Positions 26,154 through 35,934 of a stretch of DNA of 49,754 nucleotides are shown one piece after another. How positions within the stretch are numbered: the stretch's first letter is position 1; each line of letters opens with the position of its first letter. The notes below the pieces were generated by a model. The model worked only from the letters and a program-made list of their open reading frames with translations. It was not told the origin of the DNA and did not search any database. The stretch is from contig JAQBUF010000021.1 of the NCBI GenBank assembly GCA_027623995.1, positions 1 to 49,754 on the forward strand, read 5' to 3'. The translations under genes and the position numbers were made by a program. Source of the stretch: Nitrospirota bacterium (GTDB lineage Bacteria; Nitrospirota; Nitrospiria; Nitrospirales; UBA8639).

Positions 26154-26518
26154 AGATGCCGACAGTTGAGAAATGAAAGGTCGCTGTAAAAACCGCGTAG
26201 AATCAATAGTCTTGGAACGCAAAAAAAGCATAAATGACTCCATCATATGAAACATCAAAAAATTGTCTTGTTTGGATGATACGAAGAAAATAGCAGGCCC
26301 TGCAAGTTGGCACACAATGCAGAAAGGCTGGATTCAGAAGGCAAATATCGCCCATGAATTGATAGAATTTTATGTGAGTTTTAAAAATTTAAAATATCCG
26401 TCAACAGTACCTGTCGTGCTATCCCTCCAAACAATGTTGGTGGTGTTAGTGTACTCGTTGACTTATGGCTCATAAGGAAATACTCGCGAATTTCCTTATG
26501 AGCCCAGGGTCTGAAGTG
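26154..26518. other. 365-bp spacer without a recognised gene
   Basis: Lies between the start of the secreted LamG-like gene and the end of typA. Apart from a strong hairpin at its right end I see nothing in it. An open frame at 26263-26475 has no ribosome site and no protein character. Confidence 0.5.
26467..26504 (-). terminator. 15-bp stem-loop downstream of typA
   Basis: GGCTCATAAGGAAAT (26467-26481) and ATTTCCTTATGAGCC (26490-26504) form a perfect 15-bp stem with an 8-nt loop. It starts 14 bp beyond the typA stop on the minus strand. There is no T-run, so it may stabilise the message end as well as end transcription. Confidence 0.65.
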
Positions 26519-28378
26519 TTATCCTTTTGCGCTAGCGCTAGCATTGGCGGAGCGTGTACTGGCCTGGTGTCGGCGTCGTTCGTTATCGGTGAGGTAACGC
26601 TTGCGAAGGCGGATGTGTTTGGGGGTGACCTCCACCAACTCATCGTCCTCGATAAATTCTAATGCATATTCCAGCGTCATTTCTCGTGGAGTGGACAGAT
26701 GAATGGCTTCATCGGTGCCGGCTGCCCGAATATTCGTCAGTTTCTTCTCACGAATAGCATTGACGACTAGGTCTTGTCCTTTATTGTTGACCCCAAGAAT
26801 CATGCCTTCGTACATGGGATCCCCAGGATGAATGAAAATTTCTCCACGATCTTGTAAGCCCCACAGTGCATAGGCCACAGCATTCCCCGGTCCGTGAGAA
26901 ATTTGGACGCCAGCGGGTCGATGAGGGACTTCTCCTTTGAAGGGTTGATATTCAAAAAAGATTTGTGACATGACGCCTGTTCCTCGGGTCATCATGAGTA
27001 ATTCATTGCGAAATCCAAGCAAGGCTCGTGAGGCAATATGAAATTCCATGCGAATGGTGCCAACGGAAGTCATCTGCATATCCTTCATGTCAGCTCGCCG
27101 ATTGCCTAAGGTCTCAATGACGCCACCTTGGTATCCTGAATCTACTTCAATCACCACTTCTTCGATTGGTTCAAGCAAATCACCATCGATTTCCTTGAAA
27201 ATGACTTTGGGCGGGGAGACTTCCAATTCATATCCCTCGCGGCGCATGGTTTCAATTAAGATGGCCAAATGTAATTCCCCACGACCAGACACTTTAAATC
27301 GTTCACCGCCATCGGCTTCTTCGACCTTGATCCCGACGTTCATCATGGCTTCATGGGCCAAGCGCTCTCGAATGTGTCGTGAGGTAAGAAACCTTCCACC
27401 ATCTTTTCCGGATAACGGGCTGGTGTTATGAGAAAAATTCATGGAAATAGTTGGCTCATCCACATTGACCGTTGGCAAGGCCACGGGATTGACCGGTGAA
27501 GCTAAGGTCTCTCCAACACGAACCTCTGCAATCCCGGCTAAGGAAATAATATCCCCTGCCAGGGCGATGTCACGTTCGACACGAGCCAGCCCCTGGTAGG
27601 CCAGAATTTTGGTGACTTTATTACGAATATGTTTTCCCTCACGTGTAATGAGGATCACGGGGTCACCAACGCGAATCGTTCCATGGACAATCCGACCTAC
27701 GGCAATCCGACCAATGTAGGTATCGTACTCCAGGATGGTGACCAGCATTTGAAAGGGTTTTTCAAGGTCAGCCACGGGCGGTAATACCCGATGAATAATC
27801 GTGTCGAGTAACGGCTTCATGTCTCGATTATCGTCCTCCAAATCCATGGTTGCACGTCCTTCTTTTCCCGAGGCAAAGACAATGGGAAAATCCAACTGTT
27901 CGTCTGTGGCATTCAGCTCACAAAAGAGATCAAACGTTTGATCGACGACGGCATTGGGTTGTGCATTGGGTCGGTCGATTTTATTGATGACGACAATGGG
28001 TTTGAGGTGAAGTTCCAGAGATTTTTTTAAGACAAACTTTGTTTGCGGCATGGGGCCTTCAAAGGCATCCACTAAAAGGACGACCCCGTCTACCAATCGA
28101 AGGATGCGTTCCACCTCGCTGCCAAAATCTGCATGGCCTGGCGTATCGACAATATTGATGAGCGTGTCTTTGTATCGCAGGGAGGCATTTTTGGAAAAGA
28201 TTGTGATGCCGCGCTCTTTTTCCAGAGGGTTGGAATCCATGATGACGGTTTCGCCATCTTTAAAGATATGTGCCCCGGTTTGTTTCAGCAATGCATCAAC
28301 AATCGTGGTTTTTCCATGATCCACATGGGCGATGATGGCTACATTGCGAACGTCTTTTCGTCGTTTTTGATTTGACAT
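26519..28378 (-). CDS. typA: Ribosome-binding translational GTPase TypA/BipA
   Basis: An EF-G-like GTPase that helps 50S assembly and translation under stress. 619 residues. G1 AHVDHGKTTIVDALL, G2 ERGITIFSKNASL, G3 DTPGHADFGSEVERILR and G4 INKIDRPNAQP are all present, followed by EF-Tu domain 2, EF-G domains III and V, and the TypA-specific C-terminal domain (YALEFIEDDELVEVTPKHIR). The Met at 28378 is chosen because it begins MSNQKRRKDVRNVAIIAHVD; the frame extends upstream but that part is unlike any TypA. The tail (TRSANASASAKG) is a short low-complexity addition. Confidence 0.96.
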   Translation of the reverse strand: MSNQKRRKDVRNVAIIAHVDHGKTTIVDALLKQTGAHIFKDGETVIMDSNPLEKERGITIFSKNASLRYKDTLINIVDTPGHADFGSEVERILRLVDGVVLLVDAFEGPMPQTKFVLKKSLELHLKPIVVINKIDRPNAQPNAVVDQTFDLFCELNATDEQLDFPIVFASGKEGRATMDLEDDNRDMKPLLDTIIHRVLPPVADLEKPFQMLVTILEYDTYIGRIAVGRIVHGTIRVGDPVILITREGKHIRNKVTKILAYQGLARVERDIALAGDIISLAGIAEVRVGETLASPVNPVALPTVNVDEPTISMNFSHNTSPLSGKDGGRFLTSRHIRERLAHEAMMNVGIKVEEADGGERFKVSGRGELHLAILIETMRREGYELEVSPPKVIFKEIDGDLLEPIEEVVIEVDSGYQGGVIETLGNRRADMKDMQMTSVGTIRMEFHIASRALLGFRNELLMMTRGTGVMSQIFFEYQPFKGEVPHRPAGVQISHGPGNAVAYALWGLQDRGEIFIHPGDPMYEGMILGVNNKGQDLVVNAIREKKLTNIRAAGTDEAIHLSTPREMTLEYALEFIEDDELVEVTPKHIRLRKRYLTDNERRRHQASTRSANASASAKG

Positions 28379-28875
28379 ATTCCAAGTTCCTAATGTCTTA
28401 AAGGTGTTTGGGACAATACTGTAGAATTCGCACAGATATGTTTCCGGGAAATCCGGAGAAAAAATGCGGCCTACTGCACGAGGTTTAGCGGAGATACCGG
28501 CAGGGACTGTCGGTAGTGGGCGTGTTCCGTATGAGAGGGCCAACCGAACGATCATTCTACTCTATGGGGGGGTAAAATGCAACTGAGCGGCGTTTGGGGT
28601 ATTAAGGTCTCTCAGTGAAGAAGCTTACAAAACACGGGCATTTTTCTTGGCAAGACGTATTTTGTTTTTCTCGGATAGCCCCAAGGATTATGCCTCACAA
28701 CCCGTGCCAAGAGGTCTGTCTATCTGGCGGCGATTATGGATTGGGCCTCCCGGAGCATGCTCGCTTGGCAGATCTCAAATATGATAAATCGTCATTGTTG
28801 CCCCGAGGCGTTGGTGGTCATAATCGGGTAGGGGTCTCCAAAGATTGTGGGACCATTATTTCCTGTCTCTCCTGA
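28379..28875. other. Spacer upstream of typA
   Basis: About 500 bp. It must hold the typA promoter on the minus strand. A plus-strand open frame at 28615-28875 (86 codons) has no ribosome site and is rich in stretches unlike proteins, so I do not call it a gene. I see nothing else definite. Confidence 0.4.
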
Positions 28876-29304
28876 TCAATCTCCGCCAGCGAAGGCATCT
28901 TCATCAAATTCTGGAATGAGCGATTCCTGAACCCCGAGTCCACCTTGAAAGGACTCCTGAATATCCAGAATTTGATTCAAAGTCACTGAATCTTTCAAAG
29001 GCTCTCCAAAGCGTGCGAGGAATTGGTTGCAGAGGTGCAACCCCTTCTGGAAATGACGAGGAATGGTTTCCTCGGTCACCTGTTGCCAGGTGATATAAAT
29101 CAAAAACTCTTGATACCCTGGAGCTTCAGGTAATTGTTCACCGATTTCTTGAAGGCGTTCATAGGCTTGCTTGGCTTCGGAACCAGCATCGGAGGAAAAC
29201 GTCTCTTCTGTCTCGGCGATTTCCTCTGAAAATTTCCCCAATTCATCGTGATCTTGAGCGCGGTGAAGGGCTTGTTGGGCGGCGATGGCTGGATCGAAGT
29301 TCAT
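28876..29304 (-). CDS. Unknown acidic helical protein, 142 residues
   Basis: I do not recognise it. The product is acidic and predicted mainly helical (MNFDPAIAAQQALHRAQDHD, ETFSSDAGSEAKQAYERLQE), with no membrane segment. The Met at 29304 follows GAGG at good distance; an upstream extension in the same frame runs into the region used by the divergent ABC-F gene. It ends in a Gly/Asp tail (EFDEDAFAGGD). Confidence 0.7.
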   Translation of the reverse strand: MNFDPAIAAQQALHRAQDHDELGKFSEEIAETEETFSSDAGSEAKQAYERLQEIGEQLPEAPGYQEFLIYITWQQVTEETIPRHFQKGLHLCNQFLARFGEPLKDSVTLNQILDIQESFQGGLGVQESLIPEFDEDAFAGGD

Positions 29305-29425
29305 AATACCTCTATAAGAAAAAGGTCCTGGAATCGTTATGGTGAACAAGACGGTTACTCTACCATCTTGCTCAATGTCTTGGATATACCCTATACACAG
29401 CGTACAAAAAAGTAATGGAGGTTTC

Positions 29426-31240
29426 GTGGCTGCGCTCATTCATTGTCAACAAATTTCAAAATCCTTTGGCGCCAAACAACTGTTTGCCAATCTGACGGTT
29501 GGCGTGGAAGAGAAGGACCGGCTGGGAATTGTGGGGCCGAATGGGGCCGGAAAGTCTACGCTGTTGAAGATCCTGGCAGGGTTGGAACAGACGGGCGAAG
29601 GCACGGTGACTCGACGCCAACATTTGCGAGTGGCCTATGTTCCACAACAAGCCGAATTTCCAGATCAAGCGACGGTGGCTGAAGTCATTGAACAAGCGGG
29701 AGAGGCTGCGGGGGTGCCTCTCGACGAATGTTTGGTGCGCACTCAAGAGGTCTTAGGTCGGACAGGATTTGATCATGGTGGAATCATCGTGGGCCCGCTC
29801 TCGGGGGGATGGAAGAAGCGCTTGGCGATTGCCTGTGGATGGGTCCAGTCTCCAGATATTATGCTCCTTGATGAGCCGACGAATCATCTTGATTTTGATG
29901 GGTTGTCATGGCTCGAATCACTTATGGCTCAAACTCCATGGCCCTGGGTGATGGTCAGCCACGATCGGTGGTTATTAGACCATGGGACGAATAAAATTGC
30001 CGAATTGAATAGCCGATACGTGGAAGGGATTTTCCAGGTCAACGGATCGTATAGTGATTTTCTGGAACAGCGAGCCGCGTTCCAGGAGTCCCAATCACAA
30101 CAAGCCCAAACCTTAGCCGGTAAAGTGCGACGGGAAGAAGAATGGCTTCGTCGGGGACCTAAGGCGAGAAGCACGAAAGCGAAATATCGCGTGGACACCG
30201 CTCATGCCCTACAGGCTGAGCTGGCCGAGACCAAGGCCCGGTTAAAGCAAGAGGGGACGGACATTGATTTTGTGGGGTCTGGGCGAAAAACCAAACGATT
30301 AATTGCAGCAGAACATCTCTCTAAAGCCTATGGTGACAAAACCCTCTTGCGTGATTTTGAGTTGGTCCTGTCTCCGGGAACTGCTATCGGTATTCTTGGA
30401 CACAATGGTTCGGGAAAGTCCACACTGCTTAAATTATTGGCGAAAACCATTGAACCTGACCAGGGAACGGTGAGTCATGCTGATGCATTAAAAGTTGTGT
30501 ATTTCGACCAACACCGTGAACAACTGAATCCCAAAGAAACGTTGCGCAAAACATTGTCAGACACAGGACATACGGTCATGTATCGTGATCGCACAGTGCA
30601 TCTGGCCGCCTGGGCCAAACGCTTTCGCTTTCAGCCTGAGCAATTAGATTTGCCGATTGAACTTCTCTCCGGGGGAGAGCAATCGCGGGCCTTGATTGCG
30701 CGGCTCATGTTGCAATCTGCCGATGTGTTGATTGTGGATGAACCGACCAATGATTTAGATATTCCCACTCGTGAAGTGTTAGAGGAAAGCCTCCAAGATT
30801 TTCCAGGTACCCTTGTGTTGGTCACGCATGATCGATACATGTTGACCCGCGTATGCTCGCAATTTGTGGGGCTTGATGGCACTGGCAACCATGGTTTGTT
30901 TGCCGAATATCAGCAATGGGAGCGATGGCTTCGACGTGAATCTCAGAGCCGCGACGGGAAAGGTGGCTCTCAATCTGGCAGTGGTCGATCAAAGCGATCT
31001 TCGAATAAAAAACTGTCCTACAAAGAGCAGCAGGAATACGATTCCTTTGAGGCGACGATACTTCAGGCCGAAACGGATGTGGAAAGTTGTCAGAAGAAAG
31101 TTGAGGATCCAAAAGTCGTCTCAGATCATGTACAACTCCAAGACGCGTTTGACGCGTTAGCCGTGGCCAAACGTCACGTTGAGCAACTGTATGAGCGCTG
31201 GAGTGCACTAGACGCCAAGTTGAAGGGCGGACGGGAGTAA
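29426..31240 (+). CDS. ABC-F family ATPase (Uup-like)
   Basis: A soluble tandem ABC ATPase of the ABC-F class, which acts on the ribosome. ABC1: Walker A GPNGAGKST, signature LSGGWKKRLAIA, Walker B IMLLDEPTNHLD. The linker (about 230-300) is Arg/Lys-rich with REEEWLRRGPKARSTKAKYR, typical of Uup. ABC2: GHNGSGKST, LLSGGEQSRALIARL, LIVDEPTNDLD. The C-terminal extension (about 525-604) is a charged coiled coil like that of Uup. Start GTG 29426 follows GGAGG with a tight 4-nt gap; an earlier ATG at 29339 adds unrelated residues. Confidence 0.92.
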   Translation: MAALIHCQQISKSFGAKQLFANLTVGVEEKDRLGIVGPNGAGKSTLLKILAGLEQTGEGTVTRRQHLRVAYVPQQAEFPDQATVAEVIEQAGEAAGVPLDECLVRTQEVLGRTGFDHGGIIVGPLSGGWKKRLAIACGWVQSPDIMLLDEPTNHLDFDGLSWLESLMAQTPWPWVMVSHDRWLLDHGTNKIAELNSRYVEGIFQVNGSYSDFLEQRAAFQESQSQQAQTLAGKVRREEEWLRRGPKARSTKAKYRVDTAHALQAELAETKARLKQEGTDIDFVGSGRKTKRLIAAEHLSKAYGDKTLLRDFELVLSPGTAIGILGHNGSGKSTLLKLLAKTIEPDQGTVSHADALKVVYFDQHREQLNPKETLRKTLSDTGHTVMYRDRTVHLAAWAKRFRFQPEQLDLPIELLSGGEQSRALIARLMLQSADVLIVDEPTNDLDIPTREVLEESLQDFPGTLVLVTHDRYMLTRVCSQFVGLDGTGNHGLFAEYQQWERWLRRESQSRDGKGGSQSGSGRSKRSSNKKLSYKEQQEYDSFEATILQAETDVESCQKKVEDPKVVSDHVQLQDAFDALAVAKRHVEQLYERWSALDAKLKGGRE

Positions 31241-31339
31241 CTTTACCTCTCATGTTTGGCCTTCAATGTGTGGTTGGGTTACTGTCTGGCGCCCATGAAA
31301 AATATTTCCAGATATTGGTTTGTGTGGTATAGTTCGGGC

Positions 31340-31888
31340 ATGAAAAATCTTTGTTTCGGAGTCTTGTCGGTGTTCCTGGTTTTGAGTTCTGGTTGCGCCG
31401 GCGGACCCAAGCCGATCCCCGAATCACTCGCTCCCCAAATTGACAAGACCGTGTCATTTGAACAGCTCCTCGAAAATCCTGATGCCCATGTGGGGAAACT
31501 GGTGGTATTGGGAGGCCAGGTACTCCAAGCCACACGGTTGCCTGATGCCACCCGCATTGAGGTGTTGCAGCTCCCCTTGATCGATGCCGAAAGACCATCC
31601 TCTCAGCGCACGTCTTCACAGGGACGATTCCTTGCCTATGAAAAAACGTTTCTTGATCCAGCCACCTTGTCGGATCAACCTCAGGTTACCATTGTAGGTG
31701 AGGTGACAGGTATCGCAACCGCCAAACTTGATGAAACGGAATATCGCTATCCAACCATTGCGATAAAGCATATACACGTGTGGGAGGCGCAAGCTCAGAA
31801 TCAACAATCAGGGTTCGGGGTTGGTTTGGGTCTTGGCGGCGGCGGCGGTGGTTTCGGCGGTGGAATTGGTATCGGTACCGGATTTTAA
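31340..31888 (+). CDS. Slp family outer-membrane lipoprotein
   Basis: 182 residues. Signal peptide with lipobox LSSGC, then the Slp domain: PIPESLAPQIDKTVSFEQLL, NPDAHVGKLVVLGGQVLQAT, EVLQLPLID, SQGRFLAYEKTFLDP and VTIVGEVTGIATAKL followed by YPTIAIKHIHVW. Slp proteins are carbon-starvation-induced in E. coli, of unclear function. The last 25 residues are almost all Gly with Phe/Ile/Leu, an unusual low-complexity tail. The ATG at 31340 is chosen by the signal peptide; 31256 would put 28 residues before it. Confidence 0.88.
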   Translation: MKNLCFGVLSVFLVLSSGCAGGPKPIPESLAPQIDKTVSFEQLLENPDAHVGKLVVLGGQVLQATRLPDATRIEVLQLPLIDAERPSSQRTSSQGRFLAYEKTFLDPATLSDQPQVTIVGEVTGIATAKLDETEYRYPTIAIKHIHVWEAQAQNQQSGFGVGLGLGGGGGGFGGGIGIGTGF

Positions 31889-31945
31889 CCCCAGGAACTT
31901 CGAAGCATTCTAGTAAGGTCCTGTAATTATTTCCCTTCTTTCCTT

Positions 31946-32458
31946 TTAGTCCCTACGTATTTCATTTCCGATGGGCGAGTGCTGAAGTGTACTCGTATCG
32001 AGCAGGACCCCGTTGTTGTCAAAGGGAAGCGGGATATCATGTACATGAAGAACGCCTGTAATTTGGTAGGTGACGTCTTTACCTGATGTGAGATGAAGGA
32101 GTTGACTTAACACGTCGAGGGTCGAGGTTGTCGTTTCCACTGTCAGGATGGCATCGCCAAGCCGAGGAATGGTCACAGCCTTGTTCGCTAATCCTCTGGC
32201 AAGTTTTTGGTTATTGAGCTTCAGCGTAAAATCCAAGCCCGTCACATCCAAGTCAAAGTCATTCGGGTTTCGCACTCGCAAATCTACTTGGACGCGTTGT
32301 TCAAAAAAAGTGCCTCCCAACGGTATCACGTTGGAAACAAGAACTTCTGGTGGTTCGACTTGAAGCAGAAGGGATGCACAGCTTGTAGCGAAGATGAGAA
32401 CACTAATTGGGAGAAAGCAAAGGACAAATTTTTTCATGTTGGGAAATAATACCTTCAT
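31946..32458 (-). CDS. LEA type 2 (WHy-domain) lipoprotein
   Basis: 170 residues with a lipoprotein signal (lipobox FATSC, then ASLLLQVEPPEV). The body fits the LEA_2/WHy domain: PLGGTFFEQRVQVDLRVRNP, NDFDLDVTGLDFTLKLNNQ, and LARGLANKAVTIPRLGDAIL. These proteins are linked to desiccation or stress tolerance and sit in the periplasm or outer membrane. Start 32458 has GAGA upstream; ATG 32437 is also in frame. It is convergent with the Slp gene. Confidence 0.82.
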   Translation of the reverse strand: MKVLFPNMKKFVLCFLPISVLIFATSCASLLLQVEPPEVLVSNVIPLGGTFFEQRVQVDLRVRNPNDFDLDVTGLDFTLKLNNQKLARGLANKAVTIPRLGDAILTVETTTSTLDVLSQLLHLTSGKDVTYQITGVLHVHDIPLPFDNNGVLLDTSTLQHSPIGNEIRRD

Positions 32459-32550
32459 CGTATCTCAAGGACAAGAGGAAGATATCTTGGAAGTGTGTGA
32501 TCAGAAATTATTTAAAATTTAGACAATTCGAGAGGGTGGTTTCTGACCAT

Positions 32551-32982
32551 TTACGGAAATCGCACAATTGTTTGCCAGACATCCTCTATGCATTTAAGGA
32601 TCAAGAGCCATTCTTGGCAGCTGTCTGGTTTCTTAAAGAAAAAGCAGGTTCGATCAAAGGAATAGGCGTCAATCGCCTCCTTATCCTGATGCGTTTGAGT
32701 GAGTGCCACGACGGGAATGCCGGCAATGGCATCATCCTGTTTTAATTGATCGAGTAAGTCCCGCCCCGTTATTCCAGGTAAATTCAAATCTAGAAAAATG
32801 ACATCCGGTCTGGGCGCATCCAGATATGGATACTCTTGATGGAGGTAGGCCAGGGCCTGATCCCCATCTTCCGCCTGTTCAATATTGACTGAAAGAATTT
32901 GTCCGACGGTAATGGCTTCTTTGAGGCAATCCACTTCATAGCGGTCTTCTTCGACCATGAGTATGTTTATGTCGCGTTTCAT
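32551..32982 (-). CDS. Single-domain response regulator (Rcp1-like)
   Basis: A 143-residue receiver with no output domain. Phospho-acceptor Asp65 in VIFLDLNLPGITGRDLLDQL, acidic pocket EED (11-13), switch Thr95 (VVALTQ) and Lys118 (FFKKP) are all present. The long beta3-alpha3 region with AYLHQEYPYLDAPRPDVIFL is typical of Rcp/cytochrome-type single receivers paired with phytochrome-like or PAS kinases. The kinase at 38.8-40.1 kb is a candidate partner, by proximity only. Confidence 0.88.
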   Translation of the reverse strand: MKRDINILMVEEDRYEVDCLKEAITVGQILSVNIEQAEDGDQALAYLHQEYPYLDAPRPDVIFLDLNLPGITGRDLLDQLKQDDAIAGIPVVALTQTHQDKEAIDAYSFDRTCFFFKKPDSCQEWLLILKCIEDVWQTIVRFP

Positions 32983-33236
32983 TCCAGTCTATCAAGTTCT
33001 GTGTTCTTGTCCTTTTCAAGGTCATGGAACAGTTGTTCGATAGTATTTTCGGTAACCTAAATTTTTTCATGAAAAGCAAGTTCATTCAAAATAAATCTTG
33101 CCAAACGACGAAAAAGCTAATGACTGTTGGATAGGGTTGTGAGTGAAAACACCAAATCCGACAGCAAGACTTTTTCGAAATTCGAGCCAAGACAAAGGAT
33201 TCGGCCACGACGATTATTGTTGAAAGGAAATATCCC

Positions 33237-34166
33237 ATGAATACCGAATTTCTTCAGTCATTGAAATACTGCCGGACTCTCCCATCCATCCCGGTGTTGG
33301 CTATACAAATTCTCTCGCTGTGCCAAGATACAAAGGCCGATTCAAAAAAAATGGCGGAACTCATTAGCCACGATCCAGCGTTTGCAGCAAAATTGCTCAG
33401 CCTGGCCAATTCTGGGTTTTATGCCCGCATTCAACATCAGATTACCAGCCTGACCCAAGGTGTCACCCTTTTGGGTCGAGAAGCTGTCGCCGTTCTCGCA
33501 TTTAGCTTTTCATTATATCGAAACCTCCGTGGGGATGAATTTGGAAGTTTTGATCACCAACGGTTCTGGCGGCGGTCGATTTTAGCGAGTATTGCAGGAC
33601 GAGCCCTTGCAAAACAGGCTGGATATGAAAACTACGAAGAAGTCTTTCTCGGCGCATTGTTACAAGATATTGGGATGTTGGCGTTGAGTGTGGTCTCGGG
33701 TGATGCTTATCACAAGGTTGTCCAAGATGCTGCTTATTGTCATCACCGCTTGCAAGAATTGGAACATCAACAGTTTGGCTCTGATCATGCGGAGGTCGGA
33801 GTGTGGCTGGCTAAAGAATGGAAGTTGCCAGAGTTGTATCAAGATGTCATTGGCGGCAGTCATATTCAAGATGTAGCCGACGAGCCAGATGCACGAAGCC
33901 CGATCGAGCAATATGTCGCGGTCTCAGGTGTCATCGCGGATATTTGGTGTTGGCCAGAGACTGAGCAAGCAGTGTGTGAAGCCCTTTCCGTGACTCAAAG
34001 TCTCTTGAACCAAGGCGCAGAAACACTCGATCCGATTCTCCACGAAATCGCTGAAAGTATCCCTATGATTTCCACCCTATTTGAAATTGATTTGGGTGCT
34101 CCAGCTGAGATCCAGCAGACCCTCCAAAAAGCACAGACCGTGCTCCTCAATACCAGTACGGTGTAA
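33237..34166 (+). CDS. HDOD domain protein
   Basis: 309 residues; HDOD domain over about 10-205, opening with LKYCRTLPSIPVLAIQILSL and SHDPAFAAKLLSLANSGFYA. HDOD resembles HD phosphohydrolases but lacks the metal ligands; it works in signalling and motility control. The C-terminal linker (DLGAPAEIQQTLQKAQTVLL) looks like that placed before a GGDEF domain in HDOD-GGDEF proteins, but no such domain follows. AAAGGAAA precedes the ATG. Confidence 0.85.
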   Translation: MNTEFLQSLKYCRTLPSIPVLAIQILSLCQDTKADSKKMAELISHDPAFAAKLLSLANSGFYARIQHQITSLTQGVTLLGREAVAVLAFSFSLYRNLRGDEFGSFDHQRFWRRSILASIAGRALAKQAGYENYEEVFLGALLQDIGMLALSVVSGDAYHKVVQDAAYCHHRLQELEHQQFGSDHAEVGVWLAKEWKLPELYQDVIGGSHIQDVADEPDARSPIEQYVAVSGVIADIWCWPETEQAVCEALSVTQSLLNQGAETLDPILHEIAESIPMISTLFEIDLGAPAEIQQTLQKAQTVLLNTSTV

Positions 34167-34387
34167 AGAATAGAAGAAGGAAACACCTAAAATATTCCTC
34201 TTACAGTTGTGCTTTCCCCCCCCACTTTAATATTCTCACCACATAGGATTCCATTTTTGGAATCACACTTTGATCTTTCCGTAGGCCTCAGGTGTAGTCC
34301 GTGAATATCTCCTGACGTAGGTAGGCGGGCATCGTGAGATTATGATATGGTGTCCAGCTAAATTCATTGGCATTCAAAGGAGAATTT

Positions 34388-35641
34388 ATGGCCGTTGTTA
34401 AACCGTTCCGTGCCTTGAGACCCAAACCCGCATTAGCCGCCCAAGTGGCTGCTCCGCCCTACGATGTTTGCTCGTTAGAGGAGGCGCGCAAGATAGCCGA
34501 GGGTAATCCGCACTGTTTTCTTCGGGTAGGACGTGCGGAATTGGAGCTCTCCGACGGTGTCGATCCTTACTCCGATGAAGTGTATGCACATGGGGCTGCC
34601 AATCTGAAGGCATTTATGAAAGATGGTGTGATGGCTCAAGAAGGGCAACCCTTATTCGGTGTGTATCGCCAACGCTGGGGCAATCACGAACAGACGGGTC
34701 TTGTCGCATTGGCATCTGTCGATGAATATGATCGGGGAATTATCAAAAAGCACGAACTCACGCGTCCGGTAAAGGAAAATGATCGTGTAAGAATCATTGA
34801 AACCCATGAGTCTCAATCTGGGCCAGTGTTACTCTTTTTTCGGCGAACAGAACAATTCAAAGGTTGGCTTCAAGAGATCATAGCTACTGCGCCGGATTCT
34901 CAATTTACGGCTGAGGATGGTGTGGAGCATACGGTGTGGAGTCTACGAGACCCCGCGGCCATTCAAAAAATGATTAACGGTTTTCAGAATGTTGAGGCGT
35001 TGTATATTGCTGATGGCCATCATCGGTCTGCCGCTGCTAGTCGAGTGCGGGCAACGCGAGGCAAAGGGAATGCTGCGTCATCCAATTCTCATGAGGAAGG
35101 ATTTCTGTCTGTCATCTTTCCACATGATGAATTGCAAATCCTTCCCTATAATCGAGTCGTGCGTGATTTACACGGCAAAACCTCTCAGCAATTTTTAGAC
35201 GCGTTGGCGCCTCATTATGAATTACAGAAGACCACCCAACCCGGTCAGGCTCCTGAGGCCGGCTTCGATATGTACCTGGATGGTCAGTGGTATTGCGCCA
35301 CTCCAATATTTACCCCAGAGCAACGGGCCGACATGAAAAAAGACCCAGTGAGCGCGTTGGCTGTCTCAGTATTAACCGAACGCGTGCTTGATCCGCTCTT
35401 GGGTATCAAGGATCAACGTTCAGATTCGAGAATCGATTTTGTTGGGGGCGTGCGTCCACCAACAGAGTTAGCGGCAAAGGTGGATGGGGGAGAATGGGCG
35501 GTCGCCTTTTGGTTGTATCCTACAACGGTAGATGAGCTCATGGCTGTCTCTGATGTTGAACGCACAATGCCCCCCAAGAGTACCTGGTTTGAACCAAAGC
35601 TTCGAGATGGGTTGTTTGTGCATCTGTTGTGTGGTGACTAG
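34388..35641 (+). CDS. DUF1015 family protein
   Basis: 417 residues, full-length DUF1015. Typical parts: VKPFRALRPKP, AAQVAAPPYDVCSLEEARKI, KKHELTRPVKENDRVRIIET, YIADGHHRSAAASRVRA, FLSVIFPHDELQILPYNRVV and IDFVGG. A ParB/SerK-like nucleotide or kinase role has been suggested for parts of this family; I cannot assign a substrate. The ATG at 34388 follows AAAGGAG. A weak hairpin follows the gene. Confidence 0.88.
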   Translation: MAVVKPFRALRPKPALAAQVAAPPYDVCSLEEARKIAEGNPHCFLRVGRAELELSDGVDPYSDEVYAHGAANLKAFMKDGVMAQEGQPLFGVYRQRWGNHEQTGLVALASVDEYDRGIIKKHELTRPVKENDRVRIIETHESQSGPVLLFFRRTEQFKGWLQEIIATAPDSQFTAEDGVEHTVWSLRDPAAIQKMINGFQNVEALYIADGHHRSAAASRVRATRGKGNAASSNSHEEGFLSVIFPHDELQILPYNRVVRDLHGKTSQQFLDALAPHYELQKTTQPGQAPEAGFDMYLDGQWYCATPIFTPEQRADMKKDPVSALAVSVLTERVLDPLLGIKDQRSDSRIDFVGGVRPPTELAAKVDGGEWAVAFWLYPTTVDELMAVSDVERTMPPKSTWFEPKLRDGLFVHLLCGD

Positions 35642-35679
35642 GTTCTGCGTGTTGAAACTTTCCAAAAAACTTTCACCTT

Positions 35680-35696
35680 CCCGTGTTGGTCACGGG
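35680..35696 (+). terminator. Short hairpin after the DUF1015 gene
   Basis: CCCGTG (35680-35685) pairs with CACGGG (35691-35696) around a 5-nt loop, 38 bp past the stop. The following bases are not a clean T-run, so intrinsic termination is only possible. Confidence 0.35.
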
Positions 35697-35934
35697 GAGG
35701 AGCCCTTCCTTTGTGATTGATGTAAGCCCAATCAAAATTTCTCTCTCCTATAATGGCCTCGTAAGTTTCTTTTGATTTGATTCTGTAGGTCTTTGATTTT
35801 CTCTTAGCCTGAATTTTTATAACGGGAGTGGTCCATGAAAAATTGTAGAATTTTGCGCATAGACCGAAGAGTATGGGGAGGATTTAAGGAAACCATCACT
35901 AATTCACCTGGGAATACCTTGGCAAGGAGCACAT

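Noticed and set aside
28379-28555. N-terminal extension of typA by 59 residues
   Set aside because: The extension is unlike TypA proteins, and MSNQKRRKDVRNVAIIAHVD is a natural start.
28615-28875. An 86-codon plus-strand ORF upstream of typA
   Set aside because: No ribosome site, odd composition and no recognisable motif; it ends at the convergent gene and looks like spacer DNA.
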